Origin: Cellvibrio sp. UBA7661
Lineage (GTDB): Bacteria; Pseudomonadota; Gammaproteobacteria; Pseudomonadales; Cellvibrionaceae
DNA length: 64,000 nucleotides
Direction: 5' to 3'
Assembly (NCBI GenBank): GCA_002483365.1
Contig: DLHT01000010.1
Location: 34,093 to 98,092, forward strand
Shown here: one piece after another, positions 1 through 9,361 of the stretch
Numbering within the stretch: the first letter of the stretch is position 1
How the letters are laid out: every line of letters begins with the position of its first letter
Program-made: the position numbers and the translations under genes
Notes under the pieces: model-generated
Seen by the model: only the letters and a program-made list of their open reading frames with translations
Databases searched by the model: none
What the model was told of the DNA's origin: nothing

Positions 1-68
1 TCCCTTCCTGTTTGACGAAATTTCCCGATTTTTCCTGTGATTTTCCACGTCTTTTGGCAATTGCTCGC

Positions 69-96
69 TTGACTTTGCACTGCCCCGATTTATAGT
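69..96 (+). promoter_or_regulatory. sigma70-type promoter of the mra/dcw cluster
   Basis: A TTGACT box at 69-74 and a TATAGT box at 91-96 are separated by 16 bases, a near-consensus -35/-10 pair. Transcription would start near 103, about 60 bases before mraZ and just at the MraZ repeats. This corresponds to the Pmra position known in other proteobacteria; the assignment here is from sequence only. Confidence 0.7.
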
Positions 97-104
97 GAGC
101 AGCG

Positions 105-159
105 TGGGAAAAAGTGGGTATTTGTGGATTTTTGTGGAAAATAAACCCAACAAGTGGTG
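105..159 (+). promoter_or_regulatory. MraZ operator: 10-bp-phased TGGNN repeats
   Basis: TGGGA (105-109), TGGGT (115-119), TGGAT (125-129) and TGGAA (135-139) recur with exact 10-bp spacing, and TGGTG at 155-159 keeps the same phase after one skipped unit. MraZ is known to bind TGGG-type direct repeats with 5-bp spacers in front of its own gene and repress the dcw cluster. The array starts at the predicted transcription start, so bound MraZ would block initiation or early elongation. Confidence 0.8.
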
Positions 160-163
160 AAGC

Positions 164-610
164 GTGTCCAATCTAACCGGTAGTTACTCCATCAGCATGG
201 ACCCCAAGGGTCGCATGGCGATACCAGCGCGCATTCGCGAATCGCTGGAGTCGACTGGTGCTGCGCGTTTATGGATAACTGCACACATGTATGAACGCTG
301 CTTGTTGGTCTACTCCGAAGAAGAATGGCAGCCGGTTCTTGCCAAAATTCAAGCATTACCCGCCGGGAACGAGCATGTCCGCCGGATTCAGCGCCGCTTT
401 ATCGGTCAGGCGGTGAATCTTGAGATGGATGCAAATGGCCGTCTTCTGGTTCCTCCCACCCTGCGTGACTTTGCGCATCTGGATAAAAAACTCATGTTGG
501 TTTGCCTGGGCAACAAAATGGAGCTGTGGAATGAAGACAGCTGGAATGCCTTTATGGATCAACCACTTGAGGGCGATATGCCAGCCGACTTACAAAATCT
601 TTCCTTCTAG
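164..610 (+). CDS. mraZ: Transcriptional regulator MraZ
   Basis: This 148-residue protein has the usual MraZ length and both AbrB/SpoVT-like half-repeats: an N-terminal one around 'MDPKGRMAIPARIR' (residues 11-24) and a second around 'DANGRLLVPPTLR' (about 89-101). MraZ forms ring-shaped oligomers that bind direct repeats in front of the cell-wall/division cluster and repress it. The matching repeats lie immediately upstream, so autoregulation is likely. Translation starts at a GTG with only a weak ribosome site. The gene is first in the dcw cluster and is followed after 8 bases by rsmH. Confidence 0.95.
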   Translation: MSNLTGSYSISMDPKGRMAIPARIRESLESTGAARLWITAHMYERCLLVYSEEEWQPVLAKIQALPAGNEHVRRIQRRFIGQAVNLEMDANGRLLVPPTLRDFAHLDKKLMLVCLGNKMELWNEDSWNAFMDQPLEGDMPADLQNLSF

Positions 611-618
611 GTGCTGGC

Positions 619-1548
619 GTGTCTGATTCACAACATATAACCGTCCTTCTCAACGAGGCGGTCGAGGCGCTGATTACTGATCCTGCCGGATTTTATGTCG
701 ATGGCACTTTTGGTCGCGGTGGACACAGTGCCCTGGTGCTCCAGCAGCTGGCCTCTAACGGCCGTTTACTGGGTATCGATAAAGATCTCGCGGCAATCGC
801 TACAGCTAATGCCCGATTTGCCAATGACTCACGCTTTGCGATTGCACACGGTTCGTTTGCCGGATTGGCGCAACTGGTTGCTGATCGGGGCATGACTGGA
901 AAGGTGTCTGGGGTGCTGCTGGATTTGGGGGTGTCATCGCCACAGCTGGATGAAGCGGAGCGCGGTTTCAGCTTTATGCAGGATGGCCCTCTGGATATGC
1001 GTATGGATCAAACCCGTGGCCAAAGCGCGGCAGATTGGATCAACAGCGCGAGCGAAGACGACATTATCTGGGTGTTCAAAGAGTACGGTGAGGAGCGTTT
1101 TGCCAAGCGTATGGCGCGCGCGATTATCGCTGAGCGAGAAAAAGCGCCATTTACCCGTACCAAACACCTGGCTGAAGTGATTAAAGAGGCGAACCCGGCA
1201 TGGGAAAAGGGTAAGCACCCTGCAACCCGCGCTTTTCAGGCGATTCGCATACAAGTGAATAACGAGCTGAGAGATCTGGATTCTGTGTTGGAGCAAGCGC
1301 TGGCGGTATTGGCACCGGGTGGCCGCCTTGTCGTCATCAGCTTCCACTCTTTGGAAGATCGAGCTGTAAAACGATTTATTCGCCGTCAGGAGCAAGGGGA
1401 TCCGATACCCAAAGGGCTGCCAGTACGCGACGACCAATTAAACCGACGCATGCGTTCGATTGGTAAGGCGATTAAGGCAAGCGATGAAGAAGTTAGTGCC
1501 AATGTGCGTTCCCGTAGTGCCGTTATGCGAGTAGCAGAAAAATTGTAG
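619..1548 (+). CDS. rsmH: 16S rRNA (cytosine(1402)-N(4))-methyltransferase RsmH
   Basis: The 309-residue protein has the RsmH/MraW hallmarks: 'HITVLLNEAVEAL' at the N-terminus, the SAM-binding 'DGTFGRGGHS' near residues 28-37, 'LLDLGVSSPQLDEAERGFSF' in the middle and 'ISFHSLEDRAVKRF' near the C-terminus. It methylates N4 of C1402 in the decoding centre of 16S rRNA. The start is a GTG 8 bases after the mraZ stop. Length and order (mraZ-rsmH-ftsL) match the family and the canonical cluster. Confidence 0.97.
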   Translation: MSDSQHITVLLNEAVEALITDPAGFYVDGTFGRGGHSALVLQQLASNGRLLGIDKDLAAIATANARFANDSRFAIAHGSFAGLAQLVADRGMTGKVSGVLLDLGVSSPQLDEAERGFSFMQDGPLDMRMDQTRGQSAADWINSASEDDIIWVFKEYGEERFAKRMARAIIAEREKAPFTRTKHLAEVIKEANPAWEKGKHPATRAFQAIRIQVNNELRDLDSVLEQALAVLAPGGRLVVISFHSLEDRAVKRFIRRQEQGDPIPKGLPVRDDQLNRRMRSIGKAIKASDEEVSANVRSRSAVMRVAEKL

Positions 1549-1629
1549 ATCCCGGTTTTGCGGCTTCATCAGTGCCTGAACGGCCTGATACCAAATCAAC
1601 CCGATAAACTTATAAGCTCCAGGGATTCA

Positions 1630-1989
1630 ATGAACAGACGTCACCCATCACAACAAAAAACCATCTCACCCGGCATGCTCCTGGTGATTGCGGTTTTATG
1701 GGTGGCAGCCATTGCGTCTGCACTGGGTGTTGTTGCGACAACGCAAATTGTACGTCGCGATGTAAACAGTCTTGAAACGCTGCGTCGTGAGGCATCTCAA
1801 TTGCAAGTGGAATGGGGGCAGTATCTGCTGGAGCAGAGCACTTGGGCGGCGTATAGCCGTGTTGAGCATGCCGCGGTTTCCGAATTAAACATGATGGCCC
1901 CGACACCTGAAGAAATCGTCATGATTTCGGGCAATCGCGTGCTTGATGGTCATATCCAGGCGGTTGAGCCTGCGGCGGGTGGGCAATGA
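1630..1989 (+). CDS. ftsL: Cell division protein FtsL
   Basis: A small bitopic protein of 119 residues: a short cytoplasmic N-terminus (MNRRHPSQQ...), one membrane helix (about residues 17-38) and a periplasmic heptad-like coiled coil ('RRDVNSLETLRREASQLQVEWGQ'). FtsL joins FtsB and FtsQ in the divisome and activates FtsWI. The ATG at 1630 is chosen because AGGG lies 5 bases upstream; an in-frame TTG at 1558 would add 24 residues without a membrane or family match. The TGA stop overlaps the ftsI ATG, indicating translational coupling. Confidence 0.9.
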   Translation: MNRRHPSQQKTISPGMLLVIAVLWVAAIASALGVVATTQIVRRDVNSLETLRREASQLQVEWGQYLLEQSTWAAYSRVEHAAVSELNMMAPTPEEIVMISGNRVLDGHIQAVEPAAGGQ

Positions 1990-3833
1990 AACGCTCCTCT
2001 TCCTCTCCAATGAAACCTTCCTCGGCATTCGAACCGCGTCGCGCGCGCGCGGTAGTGCAGCCAGCACGCAAACCGTTAAAAGTCGCGCAATGGCGTTTCT
2101 ACAGTGTGGGTATTTTGTTGGCGATTCTGGTTGCGACGCTGATTTTCCATGTTGCCAGTTTGCAAGTCTTGCCTAATGCCGATAAGGGCTATGAATTTTT
2201 ACAAGACCAGGGTGAATCGCGCACATTGCGTACCGATGTTATCCCTGCCTACCGCGGTGTAATCACTGATCGTAACGGTGACCCGCTTGCGGTCAGTACA
2301 CCTGTTTCGACTCTCTGGGCAAATCCAAAAGTGCTGTTGCAAGCACCGCATCGCTGGGCTGAATTGGCTCAGGCATTGAAATTCAACAAGGCTGAATTAG
2401 AAGCGCGTCTTGTGCGTTATAGCGCTAAAGAATTTATGTATCTCCAGCGCCAGATGTCACCTGAAGCGGCGCAGGCGGTATTGGCATTGGATATTCCCGG
2501 CGTTTACGAGCAAGTGGAATATCACCGTTATTACCCCGCTGCAGAAGTGGCTGCACATTTAGTGGGGATGACCGATGTTGATGATCGCGGCCAAGAAGGA
2601 ATGGAGTTGGCATACGATGCCTGGCTAACCGGTGAAAACGGTGCGAAAGAAGTATTAAAAGATTTGCGTGGCCGTACCGTAAAAGAATTGCGTTTGGTAA
2701 AGGCCGCGCGCCCCGGTCAAAACCTCACGCTCAGTATCGATTTGCGTTTGCAATATCTTGCACACCGCGAATTAAAAAAAGCTGTTGAAGAAGCGGGCGC
2801 GATTGCGGGATCAATTGTGATTCTCGATGTGCTGACCGGCGAGATTCTCGCTATTTCCAATTTGCCTTCGTACAATCCGAATGACCGCAGCCGCGCGCGC
2901 GGTGCAGGTTTGCGCAACCGTGCGATTACTGATTTATACGAGCCCGGTTCAACAGTAAAACCTTGGGTCATTCTTGCTGCATTGGAAAGCGGCAAATTCA
3001 AACCGGAAGATATTATCGATACCAACCCGGGTTATTTCATGGTGGGTAGCAAGCCCATTAAAGATCATCGCAATTACGGTGAGATGGATTTAGCGATGGC
3101 AATTGCAAAATCCTCCAACATTGCGATGACTAAAATTTCTTTTGCGTTAGATACAAACACCGTGCGCGATATGTATGAGCGTCTGGGTGTTGGCCAGCCT
3201 ATCGGTACCGGATTTCCTGGTGAAGCTGCGGGTCGCCTTCCTGTATTAAAGCCTGCGCAAAAAATTGAACGCGCCAACTTTTCTTATGGTTATGCATTAA
3301 ACAGTACCGTGTTACAAACGGTACAAGCGTACGGTGTTATTGCGACTGGTGGCATCAAGCGCCCTGTTTCTTTATTGCGGGTAGATACTCCGCCTGAAGG
3401 TCAGCGCGTTGTTGCGAAAAAATACGCCGACCAAGTAAAAGAAATGCTAAGACGAGTAGTGTCTGCTGAAGGTACAGGCAGTAAAGCGCAAGCGATTTCT
3501 TATTCTGTGGCGGGTAAAACCGGCACTGCATACAAAGCAGTGAATGGCCGCTACTCCAGTCTGCAGATGAGTTCATTTATTGGTATGGCGCCCATCGAAA
3601 ATCCACGCATCGTTGCAATGGTGGTTATCGATGAACCAAAAGGCGGCGGCATTATGGGCAACGGCGGTATTGTCGCTGCACCAGCATTTTCAAAAGTGGC
3701 GGAAGATGCACTGCGTATGCTGCAAGTGCCGCCAGATAATATCCGCAAAAAAAATGAATCGCTGGTGGCAGAACCAGCGAACAAGACCAAATCTAAAAAT
3801 AGTTTGGCCAAAGATGAGAGGTCAGATACCTGA
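1986..3833 (+). CDS. ftsI: Peptidoglycan D,D-transpeptidase FtsI (PBP3)
   Basis: Septal class B penicillin-binding protein, 615 residues. A basic cytoplasmic tail is followed by one membrane anchor (about 38-60), a PBP dimer domain and the transpeptidase domain with the three active-site motifs: STVK (nucleophile S322), SSN (376-378) and KTG (511-513). It cross-links septal peptidoglycan as partner of FtsW, encoded further down the cluster. It overlaps ftsL (ATGA) and its own stop overlaps the murE start (TGATG). The extreme C-terminus is lysine- and serine-rich and poorly conserved in the family. Confidence 0.97.
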   Translation: MKRSSSSPMKPSSAFEPRRARAVVQPARKPLKVAQWRFYSVGILLAILVATLIFHVASLQVLPNADKGYEFLQDQGESRTLRTDVIPAYRGVITDRNGDPLAVSTPVSTLWANPKVLLQAPHRWAELAQALKFNKAELEARLVRYSAKEFMYLQRQMSPEAAQAVLALDIPGVYEQVEYHRYYPAAEVAAHLVGMTDVDDRGQEGMELAYDAWLTGENGAKEVLKDLRGRTVKELRLVKAARPGQNLTLSIDLRLQYLAHRELKKAVEEAGAIAGSIVILDVLTGEILAISNLPSYNPNDRSRARGAGLRNRAITDLYEPGSTVKPWVILAALESGKFKPEDIIDTNPGYFMVGSKPIKDHRNYGEMDLAMAIAKSSNIAMTKISFALDTNTVRDMYERLGVGQPIGTGFPGEAAGRLPVLKPAQKIERANFSYGYALNSTVLQTVQAYGVIATGGIKRPVSLLRVDTPPEGQRVVAKKYADQVKEMLRRVVSAEGTGSKAQAISYSVAGKTGTAYKAVNGRYSSLQMSSFIGMAPIENPRIVAMVVIDEPKGGGIMGNGGIVAAPAFSKVAEDALRMLQVPPDNIRKKNESLVAEPANKTKSKNSLAKDERSDT

Positions 3834-5416
3834 TGACCACTCCATCCTCACTGCGCAGTGTTGCGCTATCGCATTTGTTGCCTGATATGGAATTGGGTGA
3901 TGCGTCTTCTTTGGTTGTGCACAATCTCTGCTTGGATACGCGTCAATTAAAAACGGGCGATGCGTTTATCGCACTTTCCGGAGTGAAAGTCGATGGACGG
4001 AATTTTATTGCAAAAGCGGTTGAGTTGGGTGCTGCGGTAATTTTGGTTGAGGCTGATAAAAATTGGCAGGGCTTGGCTTGGCTTGGCAGTGTGCCGGTTA
4101 TTGCTATTGAAAATTTACCTGCGCGAGTCAGTGAAATTGCAGGATATTTTTTCGGTGAACCCAGTAAAAAAATGCAGCTGATAGGTATTACCGGTACAAA
4201 CGGTAAAACAACATGCACTCTGCTGGCAGCGCAAATGCTGACACACTTACAAAAAAAATCAGCTGTTATTGGCACAATTGGTTATGGATTATTGGATGCA
4301 TCGGTATTGGCACCTTTATCCCAGCAAATTAATTTGCTCACATCCACGGGGCTGACAACTCCAGACCCTATTACATTGCAACGTTTGTTGGATGAATTGA
4401 TCCAGCAAGGCGCTGTATCTGCTGCGATTGAAGTTTCCTCCCATAGTTTGCAACAAAAGCGCGTCGCAGGATTAACATTCGCAACAGCAGTCTTTACCAA
4501 CCTGACGCAAGATCATTTGGATTATCACGGCGATTTAACGACCTATGGCAATGTAAAAGCGCAGCTGTTAGACATGCCAGGTTTACGCACGGCGATTATC
4601 AATCTCGATGATGCGTGGGCTGCCAGTCTGCAATCCAGAGCACCAGTGTCTGTAAATGTATTGAGCTATTCAATCGAAAAAAATGCTGATGTTTGTGCAA
4701 CCAATATTGAGTTGCATGCGGGCGGTGTACGTGCACACATTGTTACTCCTTGGGGTGAGGGCGATATCGATGTGCCGCTATTGGGAAAATTTAATTTAAG
4801 TAATGTGTTGTCGGTTATTGCGGTTGTGGGTGCGCAAGGTTTTAACCTGGCGCAAATGCTGCCATTGATTGCGCAGCTAGAGCCTGCACCAGGGCGGATG
4901 CAACTAGTGACTGTTGATCGGGCAGTGCAAGAAGTTCAGGTAATTGTGGATTACGCCCATACACCCGATGCGCTGGAAAATACGCTCAATGCAATCCATC
5001 AGCATAAAGCGGGCCGTGTGTGGACAGTATTTGGTTGTGGCGGCGATCGCGATAAATCAAAGCGTCCGCAAATGGGAAAAATCGCCGAACGCTTTAGTGA
5101 TTATGTGATTGTCACCAATGACAATCCCCGTACCGAAGATCCGGCAACAATCGCAGCAGAAATTGTACGCGGGATGAATCATCCCAGCGGCTGTCTGGTA
5201 ATTGCTGATCGCGCACAAGCGATTGATTTTGCAATCCAGCAAGCTAAAACAGGTGACATTGTACTGATTGCCGGTAAGGGGCATGAGGATTATCAAATAT
5301 TTGCCACCCAGACTTTGCCATTTAGCGATAGCAAACATGCGCGCATTTCGTTGCAGCGTCGTATCGCCAAACGTGAAAACCAGCAAGGTAATTTGGAAAA
5401 AGGGGCTCCCGTATGA
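3833..5416 (+). CDS. murE: UDP-MurNAc-tripeptide ligase MurE (meso-DAP adding)
   Basis: Cytoplasmic Mur ligase, 527 residues. The ATP-binding loop 'GITGTNGKTT' is at about residues 119-128 (K125). The 'DNPR' motif at 430-433 is the known signature for meso-diaminopimelate rather than lysine, so the wall should be the Gram-negative DAP type. 'DYAHTPDALENTL' is the usual C-terminal-domain signature. The start overlaps the ftsI stop by one base and the stop overlaps the murF start (ATGA). Confidence 0.97.
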   Translation: MTTPSSLRSVALSHLLPDMELGDASSLVVHNLCLDTRQLKTGDAFIALSGVKVDGRNFIAKAVELGAAVILVEADKNWQGLAWLGSVPVIAIENLPARVSEIAGYFFGEPSKKMQLIGITGTNGKTTCTLLAAQMLTHLQKKSAVIGTIGYGLLDASVLAPLSQQINLLTSTGLTTPDPITLQRLLDELIQQGAVSAAIEVSSHSLQQKRVAGLTFATAVFTNLTQDHLDYHGDLTTYGNVKAQLLDMPGLRTAIINLDDAWAASLQSRAPVSVNVLSYSIEKNADVCATNIELHAGGVRAHIVTPWGEGDIDVPLLGKFNLSNVLSVIAVVGAQGFNLAQMLPLIAQLEPAPGRMQLVTVDRAVQEVQVIVDYAHTPDALENTLNAIHQHKAGRVWTVFGCGGDRDKSKRPQMGKIAERFSDYVIVTNDNPRTEDPATIAAEIVRGMNHPSGCLVIADRAQAIDFAIQQAKTGDIVLIAGKGHEDYQIFATQTLPFSDSKHARISLQRRIAKRENQQGNLEKGAPV

Positions 5417-6816
5417 TCAAGCCTCTTTCATTAAAGTGGGTTGAAGAATTTGTTGCGGCGCAAACACTGCTGCGCCCGCTCACCATACAACGTTACGGAG
5501 ATGCGGAATTTACTTGTGTTAATTCCGACACCCGCAGCTTGGTTGAGGGTGAATTATTTGTAGCTATTCGTGGGGAGCGTTTTGATCCGCACGAATTTAT
5601 TGAACAAGCAGTCGATAAAAAACCTTGTGCATTAATTGTCGAACAATATTTTCCAAACATTCATTTGCCCCAATTGGTCGTGAGTGATTCTGTGCTCGCG
5701 TTAGGGCAGATTGCTGCGTTGAACCGCAGTTTGTTTACAGGAAAAGTAATTGGAATTACTGGTAGCAGCGGTAAAACCACAGTAAAAACCATGGTTGCCA
5801 GTATTTTGGCAGAGTGCGGCAATACTCTCGCTACCAAAGGCAATCTCAATAATCATATCGGCGTGCCATTTACATTGTTGCAGATATCGGCAACAGATGA
5901 ATTTGCGGTAATTGAAATGGGCGCAAGCGGCCCCGGCGAGATTGAATACCTGTGTTCACTCGCCAAGCCACAAGTCACTATGATCAACAATGTCATGCCT
6001 GCACATATCGAAGGCTTCGGTTCTATTGAGGGCGTTGCCAAAGCAAAAGGCGAAATATACAGCTCGCTTGCTGCAGATGCTGTTGCAGTTGTTAATGTGG
6101 ATGATGTGTTTTCATCTTCATGGTTGATGAAACTGCAAGATAAACAAGTCATATCAGTTAGTTTGCAAAATGAGAGCGCAAAGTTCTATGCGCGCCGTAT
6201 TGAATTAGGCTGTATTGAATCAGATAGTACTGAAATACGCTTTGAATTAGTTGCATTGGGTCAATCAATTGATGTTGTTCTAAATGCGCAAGGCGAACAC
6301 AGCGTACGCAATGCACTAATGGCAGCTGCTTGTTCTTACGCAGTGGGTGCAAGTTTGCAAAAAATAAAAAATGGTTTGGCAAGTTTTGCTCCTGTCTCTG
6401 GCCGTATGAGTAAACATACGGGCATTAATCACGTTCAGATCATTGACGATAGTTACAATGCTAACCCCGGATCTGTCCGTGCGGCGATTGACGTGTTGGC
6501 TCAGAAAAATTGTGGCGTGTTAGTGCTGGGCGATTTGGCTGAGCTTGGTGCTAATGCTGCGCAGCTGCATGCGGAATTGGGTGAGTACGCGCAGAGTAAA
6601 AACCTCCCTCACATTTTTACACTCGGACATTTGAGCCAAAACGCAACGGCTGCATTTGGCGATGGCGCTTTGCATTTCACTGAAAGGGCTGATCTGGTTG
6701 CGCATTTAAAATCAATTGCCAAGGCAGACATGACTTTATTAATTAAAGGTTCGCGCAGCTCCAAAATGGATTTGGTCGTGCGTGAGCTTTGTAACCTGGC
6801 AGGAGAATCACACTAA
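5413..6816 (+). CDS. murF: UDP-MurNAc-tripeptide:D-Ala-D-Ala ligase MurF
   Basis: A 467-residue Mur ligase with the ATP loop 'GITGSSGKTTVKTM' (about residues 114-127), the 'NLNNHIGVP' substrate segment and 'DDSYNANPGSVRAAIDVL' in the third domain, a MurF signature. It adds the D-Ala-D-Ala dipeptide made by Ddl, encoded later in the same cluster, and so completes the UDP-MurNAc-pentapeptide. It is coupled to murE (ATGA) and to mraY (TAATG). Confidence 0.97.
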   Translation: MIKPLSLKWVEEFVAAQTLLRPLTIQRYGDAEFTCVNSDTRSLVEGELFVAIRGERFDPHEFIEQAVDKKPCALIVEQYFPNIHLPQLVVSDSVLALGQIAALNRSLFTGKVIGITGSSGKTTVKTMVASILAECGNTLATKGNLNNHIGVPFTLLQISATDEFAVIEMGASGPGEIEYLCSLAKPQVTMINNVMPAHIEGFGSIEGVAKAKGEIYSSLAADAVAVVNVDDVFSSSWLMKLQDKQVISVSLQNESAKFYARRIELGCIESDSTEIRFELVALGQSIDVVLNAQGEHSVRNALMAAACSYAVGASLQKIKNGLASFAPVSGRMSKHTGINHVQIIDDSYNANPGSVRAAIDVLAQKNCGVLVLGDLAELGANAAQLHAELGEYAQSKNLPHIFTLGHLSQNATAAFGDGALHFTERADLVAHLKSIAKADMTLLIKGSRSSKMDLVVRELCNLAGESH

Positions 6817-7898
6817 TGCTGTACTGGTTGTCAGAATACTTACAAGAATACCTGCGCAGCTTTGCAGTGTTTCAATATTTGACCGTGCGTGCGATTTTTG
6901 GCGTCTTAACGGCGCTTGGTTTTTCGCTATTGCTCGGCCCTTGGTTTATACGTCGCTTGACGGAATTACGTATCGGGCAAGCAGTGCGTACCGACGGCCC
7001 ACAATCCCATCTTTCAAAATCAGGCACCCCGACCATGGGTGGTGCACTTATTTTATCTGCCATTTTTTTCAGCACTTTATTGTGGTCAGATCTTTCCAAT
7101 CGTTATGTCTGGGTGTTGTTAATTGTCACTGCCGTATTTGGTGCCGTGGGTTGGGTAGATGATTACCGCAAGGTGGCGAAACGTGATTCAAAAGGATTGC
7201 CCGCACGTTGGAAATATTTTTGGCAATCTGTTGCAGGTTTAGGGGCGGCGACTTTTCTTTATATGACGGCGCAAAATCCTGCTGAAACGCAACTGTTTAT
7301 TCCATTCTTTAAAAACGTTGCGCTCAACATGGGTTTGTTTTACATCGTGTTCACCTATTTCGTGATTGTCGGAACAAGTAATGCCGTGAACTTAACCGAT
7401 GGCCTGGATGGTTTGGCCATTATGCCAAGTGTAATGGTTGCAGGCGCACTGGCATTAATTGCGTATCTCGCCGGGCATTCACAATTTTCCCAATATTTAA
7501 ATATTGCTTACATTCCTGGCGCAGGCGAATTAGTTATTTTCTGTTGCGCTTTGGTGGGTGCCGGTCTTGGCTTCTTGTGGTTCAACACGTATCCCGCACA
7601 AGTATTTATGGGCGATGTTGGCGCGCTCGCTTTGGGTGCTGCGCTGGGTTTGATTGCCGTTATCGTTCGCCATGAATTTGTATTGTTCATTATGGGCGGT
7701 ATTTTTGTGCTGGAAACTGTATCGGTTATTTTGCAAGTTGCCTCATTTAAATTAACCGGTCGCCGTATTTTCCGTATGGCGCCCATTCATCATCATTTCG
7801 AATTAAAAGGCTGGCCAGAGCCGCGTGTAATAGTTCGTTTCTGGATTATCACCTTGATTCTGGTGTTGATTGGTTTGGCAACCTTGAAGCTGCGTTAA
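6816..7898 (+). CDS. mraY: Phospho-N-acetylmuramoyl-pentapeptide-transferase MraY
   Basis: Polytopic inner-membrane protein of 360 residues with about ten hydrophobic helices. The MraY signatures are present: 'GWVDDYRKV' (catalytic Asp pair), 'NLTDGLDGLA', 'MGDVGALALG' and the C-terminal 'PIHHHFELKGW'. It transfers phospho-MurNAc-pentapeptide to undecaprenyl phosphate, producing lipid I. It overlaps the murF stop by one base. A 116-base spacer separates it from murD, one of the few gaps in the cluster. Confidence 0.97.
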   Translation: MLYWLSEYLQEYLRSFAVFQYLTVRAIFGVLTALGFSLLLGPWFIRRLTELRIGQAVRTDGPQSHLSKSGTPTMGGALILSAIFFSTLLWSDLSNRYVWVLLIVTAVFGAVGWVDDYRKVAKRDSKGLPARWKYFWQSVAGLGAATFLYMTAQNPAETQLFIPFFKNVALNMGLFYIVFTYFVIVGTSNAVNLTDGLDGLAIMPSVMVAGALALIAYLAGHSQFSQYLNIAYIPGAGELVIFCCALVGAGLGFLWFNTYPAQVFMGDVGALALGAALGLIAVIVRHEFVLFIMGGIFVLETVSVILQVASFKLTGRRIFRMAPIHHHFELKGWPEPRVIVRFWIITLILVLIGLATLKLR

Positions 7899-8014
7899 CC
7901 AGATAGACCAATAGATCAATAGATTGATACATGAATTGCGATTTTAGTGCGACAAAAAAGTAAGCACTTAAATTAAAACCCAAATTAACGATGTCACCTA
8001 AAGAGAGAACTGCT

Positions 8015-9361
8015 GTGTCCCAAATGATTGCCACCAGTAAAGTAAAAGCAGTAATCGGCACCGGTATTACCGGTCTGTCGGTTGCCCGCTTTTTGGCGGC
8101 ACAAAAGCAAGCATTTGTCTTATTGGATACCCGTGCTGTTCCACCCAATTTGGAAAAGGTGCAGCAGGAATTTCCAGGGGTTGCTATCGAGTGCGGTGAA
8201 CTGAATCCAACCACACTGTTCGAGTGTGACGAAATTATTGTGAGCCCAGGCGTTGCCATTGCTACACCTGCTATTGAGCAAGCAAAAAATGCAGGCATCC
8301 CTATTGTTGGCGACATCGAATTGTTCGTGCGTTATGCAAAAGCACCGATTGTTGCTATCACGGGGTCGAATGCAAAAAGTACCGTAACAACCTTGGTTGG
8401 TGAAATGGCAAAGACTGCCGGTATAAACGTTGCGGTGGGTGGCAACTTGGGAACGCCTGCTTTGGAACTGCTTGATGATGCTATTGAACTGTATGTAATG
8501 GAGCTATCCAGCTTTCAGTTGGAAACGGTAACCAAACTGAATGCAAAGGTTGCGACTATTTTAAATATCAGTGCGGATCATCTTGATCGCTACGACAGTA
8601 TGCGTGCTTATATTCTTGCCAAGTTGCGCATTTATTTTGGTGCTGAACATATTGTGGTAAATCGTAAGGATGTGTTGACCCATCCTCCATTCGCTGCAGG
8701 TGTTAAACCGGTTTATTTTGGTGGCAATGCTGATTTTGGCAGTTTTGGTTTAACTGAACAAAATGGCGAAGAGTTTTTAGCAAAAAATTTGACTCCATTA
8801 ATGCCATCGCGTGAGTTAAAAATACGCGGTCGTCACAATGTCGATAATGCGTTAGCTGCATTGGCATTGGGTGATGCAGCGGGTATCCCTATGGCCGCGA
8901 TGTTGGAGACGCTGAAAAACTTCAAAGGATTAAAGCATCGCTGTGAATTTGTTGCGGCTAAAAATGGTGTTGAATTTTATAACGATTCAAAGGGTACCAA
9001 TATTGGTGCAACCCTGGCGGCAATTCAGGGGCTCGCACGTGATCCGCAACAATTAATTGTAATTTTGGGTGGCGAAGGAAAAGGGCAGGACTTTACCGAA
9101 TTAGCTCCTGCGCTTAAGTCTATTAATAGCCAAGTAGTATTGATTGGGCGTGATGCTCTTGTTATCGAGCAGGCAGTAGCCGCCGCAACAAAGATAACAC
9201 ATGCCAATAATATGCAGGACGCTGTCAATAAGGCGCTGCAATTGGCAAACCCTGGCGATGCCGTGTTGCTTTCCCCTGCATGCGCAAGCTTTGATATGTT
9301 TAAAAACTACGAAGATCGTGGCGATCAATTTTGCAGTGCCGTACAGGAGTTGGTCATATGA
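8015..9361 (+). CDS. murD: UDP-MurNAc-L-Ala:D-Glu ligase MurD
   Basis: Cytoplasmic Mur ligase. An N-terminal Rossmann-like segment 'VIGTGITGLSVARFLA' is followed by the ATP loop 'ITGSNAKSTVTTL', in which alanine replaces the usual glycine before the lysine; 'LSSFQLETV', 'NISADHLDRY' and 'FYNDSKGTN' are MurD motifs. I chose the GTG at 8015 (448 residues) because a purine-rich AGAGAG lies 7 bases upstream and because pseudomonad MurD begins at the same point. An in-frame ATG at 7991 would add eight residues but has no ribosome site. The stop overlaps the ftsW start (ATGA). Confidence 0.95.
   Translation: MSQMIATSKVKAVIGTGITGLSVARFLAAQKQAFVLLDTRAVPPNLEKVQQEFPGVAIECGELNPTTLFECDEIIVSPGVAIATPAIEQAKNAGIPIVGDIELFVRYAKAPIVAITGSNAKSTVTTLVGEMAKTAGINVAVGGNLGTPALELLDDAIELYVMELSSFQLETVTKLNAKVATILNISADHLDRYDSMRAYILAKLRIYFGAEHIVVNRKDVLTHPPFAAGVKPVYFGGNADFGSFGLTEQNGEEFLAKNLTPLMPSRELKIRGRHNVDNALAALALGDAAGIPMAAMLETLKNFKGLKHRCEFVAAKNGVEFYNDSKGTNIGATLAAIQGLARDPQQLIVILGGEGKGQDFTELAPALKSINSQVVLIGRDALVIEQAVAAATKITHANNMQDAVNKALQLANPGDAVLLSPACASFDMFKNYEDRGDQFCSAVQELVI

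Noticed and set aside
934..1437. 167-codon open frame opposite rsmH
   Set aside because: Shadow of a certain gene; no independent support.
7899..8014. Short ATAGAYYA-type triplication after mraY
   Set aside because: Three imperfect 8-base units only; too short and degenerate to call a functional repeat.
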